A DNA stretch of 64,000 nt from Promethearchaeota archaeon (lineage in GTDB: Archaea > Asgardarchaeota > Lokiarchaeia > Sigyniarchaeales > SOKP01), in the NCBI GenBank assembly GCA_019058445.1, contig JAHPZA010000003.1:186001-250000 (forward strand). The letters are read 5' to 3'. Positions 18,348-27,165 of this stretch are shown one piece after another. The notes under the pieces were generated by a model that worked only from the letters and a program-made list of their open reading frames with translations, was not told the origin of the DNA and ran no database searches. A program made the translations under genes and the position numbers. Position 1 is the stretch's first letter. Every line of letters starts with the position of its first letter.

Positions 18348-18974
18348 ATGAGCGATAATGTAGAGAAATATATTAAACGAAAAGTACACAAGGGAATGAG
18401 TACTAAGATTTCTCAAAAATTCATCGATGCTGGTTTGGAAAAGATTCGGGCATGTATTAATTGCGGCACATGCACTGGGAGCTGCCCTTCAGGAAGACGT
18501 ACAGCTTATAGAACACGCTCTGCTATTCGTAAAGCTTTAACAGGAGATGAATCTGTTTTAGAAGATATTGATATTTGGATGTGTTCTACATGTTATTACT
18601 GCTATGAAAGATGTCCTAGAGATATTCCTGTGACAGACATGATAATTAAACTAAGAAATATTGCCGTGGAAGAGGGTTTTATTTTGGATTCACATTTTAC
18701 TTTAGCCAGCGACATATTTTATGCCACAGGCCATGGAGTTCCTGCTAATGACCCTGAGGCGCATAAACAATGGAGAGCCTTACGGGAATCATATGGTTTA
18801 CCTCCTTTGCCACCAACAGTTCATTCATATCCAGAAGCAGTTAAAGAATGCCAAACTTTAATGAATGAGGTTGGATTTAGAGCATTATTGGATAATGCGG
18901 CAAAACTTAAAGCTAAAAGAAAAGCAGAAGCCGAGAAAATAGCAAAAGAAAAAACTGAGGAGGAGAAAAAATAA
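18348..18974 (+). CDS. hdrC: Heterodisulfide reductase subunit C (set 1)
   Basis: Electron-transfer subunit of a cytosolic HdrABC-type complex; it carries electrons between the HdrA flavin/iron-sulfur chain and the HdrB active site. Two [4Fe-4S] motifs: CINCGTCTGSCPSG and CSTCYYCYERCPRD. The C-terminal 20 residues are a Lys/Glu-rich tail not seen in short HdrCs. I take ATG at 18348; a GTG two codons earlier is also in frame. The stop overlaps the hdrB ATG by one base (TAATG), so the three hdr genes form a tight operon with a TATA-like stretch around 18315-18325. Confidence 0.93.
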   Translation: MSDNVEKYIKRKVHKGMSTKISQKFIDAGLEKIRACINCGTCTGSCPSGRRTAYRTRSAIRKALTGDESVLEDIDIWMCSTCYYCYERCPRDIPVTDMIIKLRNIAVEEGFILDSHFTLASDIFYATGHGVPANDPEAHKQWRALRESYGLPPLPPTVHSYPEAVKECQTLMNEVGFRALLDNAAKLKAKRKAEAEKIAKEKTEEEKK

Positions 18975-19921
18975 TGAGTGAATATAAGTGGAGATATGCA
19001 TTCTTTTTGGGATGTGTCATCCCTAATAGATATCCTATGATTGAGCGAAGTATACGAGATGTATTTGAAGAGCTTGGGGCAGAAATATTGGATATGCCAG
19101 GAGCATCATGTTGTCCTGCACCAGGTGTATTTCGAGCATTTCATATCCCAACATGGCTAGTGATTGCTGCTCGTAATATTTCCATTGCGGAAGAATTAGG
19201 TGTTAGTCCTCTAACTGGTTGCAACGGATGCTATGGTACACTTCGGGATGCATGGTACGATTTAGAACATAACCCAGAAGAGAAAAAGCATGTCAATGAG
19301 CTTCTCGCTAAAGTTGGTCGTCAATATAAAGGGAATTTTGAACCAAAACATGTAGTTCAAGCCCTTTATTTAGATATGGGATTAGATTATCTTAAGGATC
19401 ATATTAAACATAAATTTGATGATCTAAAAGTGGGTGTTCATTACGGATGCCATATAGTTAAACCCAGCGATAAACGACCTTGGCATGGTGAATATGAAAA
19501 CCCCCAATTCCTAGATGAGATTGTTGAAATCACAGGTGCTAAGAGCATAGATTATAAAGATAAATATATGTGTTGCGGAGCAGGTGGAGCTGTTAGAACT
19601 GCTGTCAAAGAAGTCGCAGCAGATTTCACTCGTGAAAAATTAGTCAATATGCGTGATGCAGGTGTGGATATTATTATAAATTGCTGTCCCTTCTGTCATC
19701 TTCAGTTGGATCTCGGTCAGGTTGAGGTAAATAATTTTTATAAAGATATTATTGGAGAGCCATTCAAAATTCCTGTTATCTATATAACACAGCTTCTTGG
19801 AGTTGCAATGGGTATGGATCCTAATAGATTGGGTTTAATAAAAAATCATGATTTAAAGGGAGTGTCCCCATTTATACCTATTGATAGGTTTTTAGATATA
19901 GTAAAAGAACAAATAATATAG
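18974..19921 (+). CDS. hdrB: Heterodisulfide reductase subunit B (set 1)
   Basis: Catalytic subunit of the Hdr complex; HdrB of methanogens uses two noncubane [4Fe-4S] clusters to cleave a heterodisulfide (CoM-S-S-CoB). Two cysteine-rich CCG domains are visible: GCVIPNRYP … ASCCPAPG … CNGCYGTL, and YGCHIVKPS … MCCGAGGA … NCCPFCHLQ. Length 315 is normal. Here the natural disulfide substrate is unknown because the methanogenesis genes that make CoM-S-S-CoB are not in the window. One-base overlap with hdrC, 13 bases to hdrA. Confidence 0.93.
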   Translation: MSEYKWRYAFFLGCVIPNRYPMIERSIRDVFEELGAEILDMPGASCCPAPGVFRAFHIPTWLVIAARNISIAEELGVSPLTGCNGCYGTLRDAWYDLEHNPEEKKHVNELLAKVGRQYKGNFEPKHVVQALYLDMGLDYLKDHIKHKFDDLKVGVHYGCHIVKPSDKRPWHGEYENPQFLDEIVEITGAKSIDYKDKYMCCGAGGAVRTAVKEVAADFTREKLVNMRDAGVDIIINCCPFCHLQLDLGQVEVNNFYKDIIGEPFKIPVIYITQLLGVAMGMDPNRLGLIKNHDLKGVSPFIPIDRFLDIVKEQII

Positions 19922-19934
19922 GAGGAAAGAAGAA

Positions 19935-21953
19935 TTGACTGAAACCAAAAAAGAAATAATTGTTACTGGTAAGGAAAAACCCAGAATTGGGGTGTATGTT
20001 TGCCATTGTGGAATTAATATTGCTGGTGTAGTTGATGTCGTTAAATTAAAAGACTATGCTTTAACTTTACCAGATGTGGTATTAGCAAGAGAATATAAAT
20101 TTATGTGTTCTGATAATGGACAATCCATGATTAAAGAAGATATAGAAGCAGGATTAATTAATAGGGTCGTTGTCGCAGCGTGTTCACCAAGGATGCACGA
20201 ACCTACATTTAGATTAGTATGTAAAGAAGCGGGGTTAAATCAATTCCTTTTTGAACAAGCGAATATCCGAGAACACGCGACTTGGGTAAATATGTATGAT
20301 CCTGAGGGTGCGTATGAAATTGCTAAAGATCATATTAGAATGTCGGTAGCAAAAGCTCGAAAACTATTACCGTTAGAAGTTCAAAAAGTTAAAGTTGACC
20401 CATCTTGTTTAATCATAGGTGGCGGGATTTCAGGGATGAATTCTGCTTTAGATCTCGCAGATGAAGGGTATAAAGTGTATCTTGTTGAGAGAACCCCCAC
20501 AATAGGAGGTCACATGGCCCAATTAGATAAAACATTTCCAACTATGGACTGCTCAGCATGTATATTAACACCAAAAATGGTCGATGTAGGACGGAAAGAA
20601 AAAATTGAGATCATGACGTATTCCGAGGTTGTAGATGTTTCTGGATATGTAGGTAATTTCGAAGTAACTATCATGAAAAAACCTCACTATGTTGATCAAG
20701 AAAAGTGTACCGCATGTGGTTCTTGTGCAGAAAACTGTCCCATAACTTGCGGAAATGAATTTGATCTTGGTATGGGTACAAGGAAAGCAATCTATATTCC
20801 ATTCCCTCAAGCAGTTCCAGGAGAATATACAATAGATATGGAAAAATGCATTAAATGCGGAATATGCGCCAGAGAAGATGTATGTGAACCAGGTGCGATT
20901 AAATATGATGACAAACCTGAATATGTTACAGTAAAAGTTGGGACGATAATCGTCGCAACAGGCTGGGATTTATATGATCCAACAGAATTAGGACAATATG
21001 GTTATGGAAGGTACCCCAACGTCATCACAGGACTTCAGATGGAGCGCTTACTAAGTTCTTTTGGACCTGTATTAGGAAAACCTGTTCGCCCCTCTGATCT
21101 CGAAGCCCCTCATAGTATAGCATTCCTACAATGTGTGGGAAGCAGAAACTTTAGAGAGGGAGGACATTCGTATTGTTCTAGAGTCTGTTGTATGTATGCA
21201 ACTAAACAAGCACGGCAATATAAAGAAAAACATCCTGAAGCAGAAGTATATATCTTTTATATGGACATCAGAGCTTTTGGTAAAGGGTATGAAGAATTTT
21301 ATGAATCTGCGGCTGAAAATTTCGGAATCAGTTATGTTCGAGGGAGAATTGCCGAGGTAAGAGAAGGGGAGAATCATAACATAGTCATAAGAGCTGAAGA
21401 TACATTGTTACAAACTCCAATTGAACTCGAAGTTGATTTGTTCGTTTTATCATGCGGTTTAGAAGCTAAAGCTGATGCAGATCAAGTAGCATCATTATTG
21501 AGCATTCAAAGATCTGCAGATGGATTCTTTATGGAGGCCCATCCAAAATTAAAGCCTGTGGATACTCTAACAGACGGAATTTTTGTCGCGGGAGTTGCCC
21601 AAGGACCGAAAGATATTCCTGATGCAGTTGCTCAGGCAAAAGGAGCAGCTTCTAGTGCAGCAGCGCTAATGGCTCAAGGTGAAGTAGAAATTGAACCTTA
21701 TTATTCTGTTGTCATTGAGCATCTCTGCTCGGGATGTAGAACTTGCCAATCTTTATGCCCATTCGGCGCGATTGATTTCGATGAATTCAAAAAGATAGCA
21801 GTGGTAAACCCTGCGTTATGTAAGGGTTGCGGAACGTGTGTGTCAGCTTGCCCATCAGGAGCGATGGTTCAAAATCATTTTGCTAATTTTCAATTAAACT
21901 CCATCATTAATGTTGCTGTAAAACAACCCACCGTTGAAAACGGAGGAAAATAA
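19935..21953 (+). CDS. hdrA: Heterodisulfide reductase subunit A (set 1)
   Basis: Flavin- and iron-sulfur-containing electron-bifurcating subunit. It starts with TTG, preceded at ideal distance by GGAGGA. Order: N-terminal HdrA domain (VCHCGINIAG … CSDNGQ), FAD-binding IIGGGISGMNSALDLADEGY (about 155-175) with TIGGHMAQLDKTFPTMDCSACI, an inserted pair of cluster motifs CTACGSCAENCP and CIKCGICAREDVC, the second FAD part FVAGVAQGPKDIPDAVAQAKG, and two C-terminal ferredoxin motifs CSGCRTCQSLCP and CKGCGTCVSACP. Length 672 is typical. All cluster positions encode Cys. No mvhD is adjacent, so its electron partner must come from elsewhere, possibly the mvhD at 44926. Confidence 0.95.
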   Translation: MTETKKEIIVTGKEKPRIGVYVCHCGINIAGVVDVVKLKDYALTLPDVVLAREYKFMCSDNGQSMIKEDIEAGLINRVVVAACSPRMHEPTFRLVCKEAGLNQFLFEQANIREHATWVNMYDPEGAYEIAKDHIRMSVAKARKLLPLEVQKVKVDPSCLIIGGGISGMNSALDLADEGYKVYLVERTPTIGGHMAQLDKTFPTMDCSACILTPKMVDVGRKEKIEIMTYSEVVDVSGYVGNFEVTIMKKPHYVDQEKCTACGSCAENCPITCGNEFDLGMGTRKAIYIPFPQAVPGEYTIDMEKCIKCGICAREDVCEPGAIKYDDKPEYVTVKVGTIIVATGWDLYDPTELGQYGYGRYPNVITGLQMERLLSSFGPVLGKPVRPSDLEAPHSIAFLQCVGSRNFREGGHSYCSRVCCMYATKQARQYKEKHPEAEVYIFYMDIRAFGKGYEEFYESAAENFGISYVRGRIAEVREGENHNIVIRAEDTLLQTPIELEVDLFVLSCGLEAKADADQVASLLSIQRSADGFFMEAHPKLKPVDTLTDGIFVAGVAQGPKDIPDAVAQAKGAASSAAALMAQGEVEIEPYYSVVIEHLCSGCRTCQSLCPFGAIDFDEFKKIAVVNPALCKGCGTCVSACPSGAMVQNHFANFQLNSIINVAVKQPTVENGGK

Positions 21954-21960
21954 TAATTTA

Positions 21961-21986
21961 ACTTTTTTATTTTTCACTTTTTTTAC
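21961..21986 (+). terminator. T-rich archaeal terminator after hdrA
   Basis: Three T tracts (6, 5 and 7 bases long) directly follow the hdrA stop without a stem, as in intrinsic archaeal termination. No second gene follows for 240 bases. Confidence 0.35.
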
Positions 21987-22225
21987 ATTTATTTTAAATT
22001 TATTTAAATCATTTTAGAGAATCAATCTAAATCATTTTTCTTTTAATGTAGAATATACCTTTCCAGAATAAATATTATATAAAAAGAATCTGCTAAATCG
22101 TTATCAATATCTTAAAAAGCTGCTCTATCCTTTATTTTACATAAAGAAATAATTAAAATGCTCATAATTACTTTTTAATATCAATACAATCCAATAGTTC
22201 ATTACTTTTTGGTGAATTTATACTT

Positions 22226-22609
22226 ATGAATGATGATAAAAAATTAGTATTCATCTATAATGCAGACTCTGGGCTTATTAATGCGGTGAAAGATTATTTT
22301 CACAAAAAACGTAGTCCCGAGACTTATCAATGCAATCTATGTATGCAAACATTTGGCGCAATCTCTATGAAGAAGGACTGGAAAAATTATGTAAATAATT
22401 TAGATATTCCTGCCGAATTTCTTCATAAAGACGAATTTGAAAAGAAATATGCTGAACAAGTTCCCATTCATGAAGTGAAATATCCTTCAGCTTACTTTAA
22501 AAATGGCTCAAATATGAACTTATTTGTGTCCCAAGATGAGATGAATGCGGTAAAATCATTAGATGAATTGAAAGACATGATAAGCAGGAAGTTGAAATCA
22601 ACTTCTTAA
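22226..22609 (+). CDS. Conserved hypothetical CxxC protein
   Basis: A 127-residue protein starting LVFIYNADSGLINAV with CNLCMQTFG (CxxC) and a following MKKDWKNYV helix. This matches a small, widespread family of uncharacterised proteins that I remember by the YNADSG opening and C-x-L-C motif; I know of no function. The CxxC could be redox-active or metal-binding. GGTGA precedes the ATG by 13 bases. It is monocistronic, between the hdr operon and the glycyl radical locus; it could be linked to either only by position. Confidence 0.7.
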   Translation: MNDDKKLVFIYNADSGLINAVKDYFHKKRSPETYQCNLCMQTFGAISMKKDWKNYVNNLDIPAEFLHKDEFEKKYAEQVPIHEVKYPSAYFKNGSNMNLFVSQDEMNAVKSLDELKDMISRKLKSTS

Positions 22610-22680
22610 TGATTTTTATTAATAATTTTTATGTTCAAAAATTTTTTTTCTTTTTAATGTTTTCTAGGGTTTTACTCATT

Positions 22681-23643
22681 TTATTCGATTTTTCTAGTCA
22701 ACCCAGACCATTTTACATTTTTTACTCCTGTTTTTTTAGCAAGCTCTAAAAAATGTTCCATTTCTTGTGTTGTCATTAATGGTTCATCTTTAAGAATCCA
22801 TGATCTTCCTAATCTTGAATATTTAATTTCACAGAGTTTATTAAAACTTAACAAATCCCATTTTTCAGGTATATTATTCAAATTAAATGTAATGAATTCT
22901 CCAATTGCTTTAATATTTTCATTCGTGGCAGTATATTTTGGAATTAATGGTGTCCTTATCCACAATTTTTTTCCATTTTCTTTAACATAATTCGAGATCC
23001 ATTTAGCATTTTCTAATATTAATTCATTTCTTACTCCTGTATATTGTTCATGTTTATCAGGATCAATAAGTTTTATATCAAGAAGAATTAAATCGACGTA
23101 TGGTAATAATTTTTGATATATTTCTTTACTTGAATAACCACATGTATCTAAAGCTGTAGAAATACCATTTTTTTTGCATAATTTAAAAAATCTTAAAAGA
23201 AAATCGGATTGTAAAGTAGGTTCACCACCTGAAACAGTGATACCTCCTTTTGATTTAGTAAAAAATATTTTTTCTTTCTCAATTTCATGAAAAAGATCTA
23301 TTAATTCCCACCACTCTCCAAGCATAGATAATGCTGTACTAGGACAGGCTGCTACGCAGTCTCCACAACTATTACAATTTTCTCTACGGATATGTAAACC
23401 ATCTTCTTTCATAAGTAATGCATCTTTTGTACAGATCTCCACACAGCTATTACAACCTATACATTTTTGTTCTACCCATTGAATTTGAGGTTTATTCGGA
23501 ATGGACTCAGGGTTATGGCACCATACGCAGTTTAATGGACATTTATTGAAATAAATAGTTGTACGAACACCCGGACCATCATCTGTAGCCATTCTCTGAA
23601 TTTTAAAAATTAATGCTTTAGATTTTGACTCTATAATACATCA
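22681..23643 (-). CDS. Glycyl radical enzyme activase (radical SAM)
   Basis: Installs the glycyl radical on the neighbouring glycyl radical enzyme using S-adenosylmethionine. The radical SAM motif is CPLNCVWCHNPES (CxxxCxxC), followed by two inserted [4Fe-4S] ferredoxin motifs CIGCNSCVEIC and CNSCGDCVAAC, as in activases of the dehydratase/decarboxylase type, and GGITVSGGEPTLQ. I start it at the ATG at 23643, because the family always has an IFxIQR segment before the TDDGPGVRT motif, and IFKIQR is encoded in frame upstream of the later ATG at 23592; a stop lies five codons before the chosen ATG. It lies 58 bases after the enzyme gene on the same strand, so they are probably one transcript. 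Confidence 0.93.
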
Positions 23644-23701
23644 CATTATTAACCTATAAAATTTATATAAAATTCAAAAAAATAGTCCTTTAAAGTAGGA
23701 T

Positions 23702-26149
23702 TTAAAATTTATCGAATTCAGTTCGATTAATAATATCATCCTGAAGACTTCTGCTAAGATCTATAAAACGAGCAGAGTAGCCCGAGACTTTAACTGATAA
23801 ATCTTTATAATTTTCAGGATGGGCTTGTGCATCCCTCAGTGTATCAGAATCTATAGGATTAATTTGAATCTCCTTTCCGCCTAATTCAAAATAAGCTTCA
23901 ATTATAGAAGCCAATCTATCTACACCTTCATCTGTTTCAATTATACTTGGGGATATTCTTACATTCATAGCTAATCCATCGGTTATGAGGGGTTGACCTG
24001 CTTTTGTTGCTGAGAGGAGCGCCATAGTAAGACCGCTACGATCTGTACCATTAACAGGAGAAAGACCATTGGAAACAGGTTCACCAGCTTTTCTTCCATC
24101 GGGAGTTGCTCCTAGATTTCTACCCTCAATAACTTGGGATCCTGCAGCAGACACAAAACTAGAACGATATATGCCTTTACCTCCTCTCACATGATATTTT
24201 CTAGTAATTTCAGTAAAAATTTCCGCAACCCATTTCGCAAGGTTATCTACTCTTTCATCACCATTACCATATTTAGGAGCTTTATTAAGTAATTGTTCCC
24301 TGAGCGCCCTCGCTCCCTTAAAATTATTTCGGAGGTGTTTTACTAATTCTCCCATTGTGAGTAATTTTTCTTCAAAAACAGCCCATTCTATTGCTGCCAA
24401 TGAATTTGCCACTGTTCCTAAAGCTTGTCCATTCATACAACTATTGTTATAACGTGCCCCGTTTCGTGTTATATCTTGTCCACTCTCTAAACATCCCTCT
24501 ATTGTAGATGAGAGTAATGGTGATGGAAAGCTTTCTGCAAATGCTTTATCCTTTAATTCAGCCATCTTCACAACTCTTTCCACTGCGAAAGAGAGTTGTT
24601 CTACAAAAGCTTTCTTTACATCTTCAAAGGTTTTAAAAACACTGGGATCGGGAGTTTTCGCACCAACTTGGCGTTTTCCTAATAAATGAACACGTCCTTC
24701 ATTTAAAGCCATAGAAAAAACGATTGCCATCCAAATACCATTACCTCCGGTGTAGGAGAAATCATTACCAGTTCCTGTAGGTTCCACACAACCTACTATT
24801 GAATAGTCGCGGGCATCTTCTAGTGAATACCCATCTTCAATAAATTGTTCTACAATCATATCGTCATTGTGAATGCCAATTCCCCCCGTATATCGGTGTA
24901 TTTCACAAGCTCTGAGCAGAAAATCACGAGGAGTTTTTGAAGAGATTCTGATTGATAAGGAATTCAATAAACTTTTAACATTTGCAGTTGCTTCGAGAAA
25001 AAGGTAAGATATTTCATTTGTAGCGTCTTGTCCATCATGTCCGAGCCCACCAATTGTTATATTATTCTGACCTGCTATCACGACCGAAGCTAGCTTAACT
25101 AAATATTCCTCAATGGCTTCTAAGCATTTTTCATTGGTTATCTGCCCCTCGGCTATATCAGAAATATAATAAGGGTACAGATATTGATCTACTCGACCTT
25201 GAGAAAAAACATTCCCATCTCCATAACTCATTTCCATAACAACATTCGTCATCCATATCGATTGAAGAGCCTCCATGAAATTTCTTGGAGGATAAGCAGG
25301 TACTTGTCTTGTGCGTTCAACTATTTCTAATAGTTCAGCTCGTCTTTCTTTATTTGCTTTTTCGGCCATTTTCATGGCGAGATCTGCATAGCGATTAGAA
25401 TAATTACAAACTGCTCTCGCAACCACCTGAACTGACTCATAAAAATCCTTGCGTTGTTCGTAATCTTTATCATCTTCTTTAAGTTTCTCAAGTTCTATTC
25501 TAGCTTTCTCCTCAATTCCTTTAAAACCCATTTTAAGAACTCTTCTAAAACCTGGAATAGTATGTCCCTGACCATCAAAAAGCAATGTATAAGTATCGGG
25601 AATACCGGTCAAGAATGTATTAAAAATTCGAGCCATAGGTCCTCTATAATCCTTGTATAAACCTGCTTCCTTTAAAAGTTCTATCTTCCGGTCTTTTAAT
25701 GTCTTTCCCTTCCAAAAGGGGATAATCTCATTTTTCAACTCGTGAATCTCTTGCTCTGTTAAAGGAGTAAAACGTTGCATTGCTGTTCCTCTACGTATTA
25801 ATTTTTTAGCTTGCTCCTCAATTGTATCATCCAAAAGCAAATCCCACACAGAAACATGTCTTCCAAGTTCTATTTCGAAAGGATCTGCTCTTATTTTACT
25901 AGATTTTACTCCTACAAGAACTTCATCTTCATCTATTCTTATTGGAATTTTACGCAAAAATTCCTCTAATGCTTTAGCTTTTCTCATACAAGGAGGTGAA
26001 TCTTCCATGGATTTCCATATTCTAGTATAGCATCGTGCTCGCTCAAGATCACACTCAAAAGGGCTATCTAACATTTTATCTCTAATTCTTCGGACCCTCT
26101 CGGATGGTGTTCCTTGAAGTGGTACCATTTTGTAATTTTGAACAACCAT
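23702..26149 (-). CDS. Glycyl radical enzyme (PFL-like, dehydratase/lyase type)
   Basis: An 815-residue oxygen-sensitive radical enzyme. The glycyl radical loop VSGYSARF places the radical at Gly790; the thiyl site is VGCVEP with Cys454 and Glu456. The C-x-E pattern marks the dehydratase/C-N, C-S lyase/decarboxylase group rather than true pyruvate formate-lyase (adjacent CC). The active-site segment that follows (TGTGNDFSYTGGN) does not match what I remember for glycerol, propanediol, choline, isethionate or hydroxyproline enzymes, so the substrate is unassigned. It is followed by its activase, with a TetR gene and an FAD oxidoreductase upstream. No microcompartment genes are present. A palindromic operator sits 28 bases before the ATG. 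Confidence 0.92.
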   Translation of the reverse strand: MVVQNYKMVPLQGTPSERVRRIRDKMLDSPFECDLERARCYTRIWKSMEDSPPCMRKAKALEEFLRKIPIRIDEDEVLVGVKSSKIRADPFEIELGRHVSVWDLLLDDTIEEQAKKLIRRGTAMQRFTPLTEQEIHELKNEIIPFWKGKTLKDRKIELLKEAGLYKDYRGPMARIFNTFLTGIPDTYTLLFDGQGHTIPGFRRVLKMGFKGIEEKARIELEKLKEDDKDYEQRKDFYESVQVVARAVCNYSNRYADLAMKMAEKANKERRAELLEIVERTRQVPAYPPRNFMEALQSIWMTNVVMEMSYGDGNVFSQGRVDQYLYPYYISDIAEGQITNEKCLEAIEEYLVKLASVVIAGQNNITIGGLGHDGQDATNEISYLFLEATANVKSLLNSLSIRISSKTPRDFLLRACEIHRYTGGIGIHNDDMIVEQFIEDGYSLEDARDYSIVGCVEPTGTGNDFSYTGGNGIWMAIVFSMALNEGRVHLLGKRQVGAKTPDPSVFKTFEDVKKAFVEQLSFAVERVVKMAELKDKAFAESFPSPLLSSTIEGCLESGQDITRNGARYNNSCMNGQALGTVANSLAAIEWAVFEEKLLTMGELVKHLRNNFKGARALREQLLNKAPKYGNGDERVDNLAKWVAEIFTEITRKYHVRGGKGIYRSSFVSAAGSQVIEGRNLGATPDGRKAGEPVSNGLSPVNGTDRSGLTMALLSATKAGQPLITDGLAMNVRISPSIIETDEGVDRLASIIEAYFELGGKEIQINPIDSDTLRDAQAHPENYKDLSVKVSGYSARFIDLSRSLQDDIINRTEFDKF

Positions 26150-26176
26150 AATATATATTTAGTTTTTTTAATATTT

Positions 26177-26195
26177 AAATCTACATAGTAGACTT
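26177..26195 (-). promoter_or_regulatory. Putative TetR operator 1 (glycyl radical enzyme promoter)
   Basis: AAATCTACATAGTAGACTT: arms AAATCTAC and GTAGACTT match as an inverted repeat at 7 of 8 positions around a 3-base centre. It lies between the TetR stop and the enzyme start, 28 bases upstream of the enzyme's ATG. A near-identical site is found at 27078-27096. Confidence 0.6.
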
Positions 26196-26227
26196 ATTTA
26201 TAAATTATAATTTTAATATATTTATTT

Positions 26228-26956
26228 TTATTTATCTTCATCCAACATCAAATTGGGATTAGTTAATAGCGCTTGGATTTTTCTTAAAGTATATTCTCGA
26301 AATTCCTTGCTTGTGAAAGTTTGAGTTCCAAATTGGAGTCGCTCGTCTATTTCCTTTCCCGTTTTATCAATGGTATTTTCAATATCCCGCATAGCCTTTT
26401 CCACTAGAGTTGCACCTAATATTATACTAAATAAATAGAATGATAGTAATGCAGCATTGTTATCTTTAATCTCATGTTTATCAATGCCTTTTTGAATTAA
26501 CTGAGTCGTTCTGTCTAGAAAGTTAAATTGTTTATATTCTTTTTCAAACGGTCCTACTTTTTTCGATGGAGGGGAAGGAATAACATGCATCATTCTAAAA
26601 GCAGCAAAATCTTTTTCTGCAAATTCAAAAAAGTGTTCAGAAATTATCAATAATAACTTTACGATTGAACCACTAAAATTCTTAATCATTTCTCGGTTTT
26701 CATTCCGATATTGTTCATAAAACTTTTTCCTTATCGCAATCCATAGTTCTCGTTTACTTTCCACATAATTATAAAGATTATTAGGATCCATTTTTAATCT
26801 TTTTGCTAATCCACGCATACTAAAACCATCTCGACCTTTTTCAAGAAATAATTGCTTCCCTACTTCCAAAATATTATCAAATTTTTGAGCTTTCTTTTCA
26901 GGCGATCTATGTCTTGTTTTTTTCCTTTTATTTGAATCTGCTTTTTTGCCAACCAT
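26228..26956 (-). CDS. TetR-family transcriptional regulator
   Basis: A 242-residue repressor-type protein. The N-terminal helix-turn-helix is clear: FDNILEVGKQLFLEKGRDGF, then MRGLAKRLKMDPNNLYNYVESK. A basic N-terminal extension (KKADSNKRKKTRHRS) precedes it. The larger C-terminal domain (about 85-242) should bind a ligand, probably the substrate or product of the neighbouring pathway. It lies between the glycyl radical enzyme and the divergent FAD oxidoreductase, and matching palindromes flank it, so autoregulation and control of both units is likely. Family certain; target inferred from position. Confidence 0.9.
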   Translation of the reverse strand: MVGKKADSNKRKKTRHRSPEKKAQKFDNILEVGKQLFLEKGRDGFSMRGLAKRLKMDPNNLYNYVESKRELWIAIRKKFYEQYRNENREMIKNFSGSIVKLLLIISEHFFEFAEKDFAAFRMMHVIPSPPSKKVGPFEKEYKQFNFLDRTTQLIQKGIDKHEIKDNNAALLSFYLFSIILGATLVEKAMRDIENTIDKTGKEIDERLQFGTQTFTSKEFREYTLRKIQALLTNPNLMLDEDK

Positions 26957-27077
26957 TATTATCCAAGAACCTTACAAAACTTTTAATTGTATTTAATCAA
27001 TTTAAAAAATATTTATTCCTCAATCTAGATCATTCTTTCTTCAGAATGATAATATAGTAGTAACAAAATTCCTAAAT

Positions 27078-27096
27078 AAATCTACTATGTGGATTT
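27078..27096 (+). promoter_or_regulatory. Putative TetR operator 2 (FAD oxidoreductase / TetR promoter)
   Basis: AAATCTACTATGTGGATTT: arms AAATCTAC and GTGGATTT match as an inverted repeat at 7 of 8 positions around a 3-base centre. It shares the left arm exactly with operator 1 and has the same spacing. It lies in the divergent region between the TetR gene and the FAD oxidoreductase, 70 bases before the latter's ATG. Confidence 0.6.
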
Positions 27097-27165
27097 AAAT
27101 AATAAAAAACTTTAGTTGAATTATAAAAAATTTAATTTTGAAATAGTGAGTTATGAGTGGTTAAT

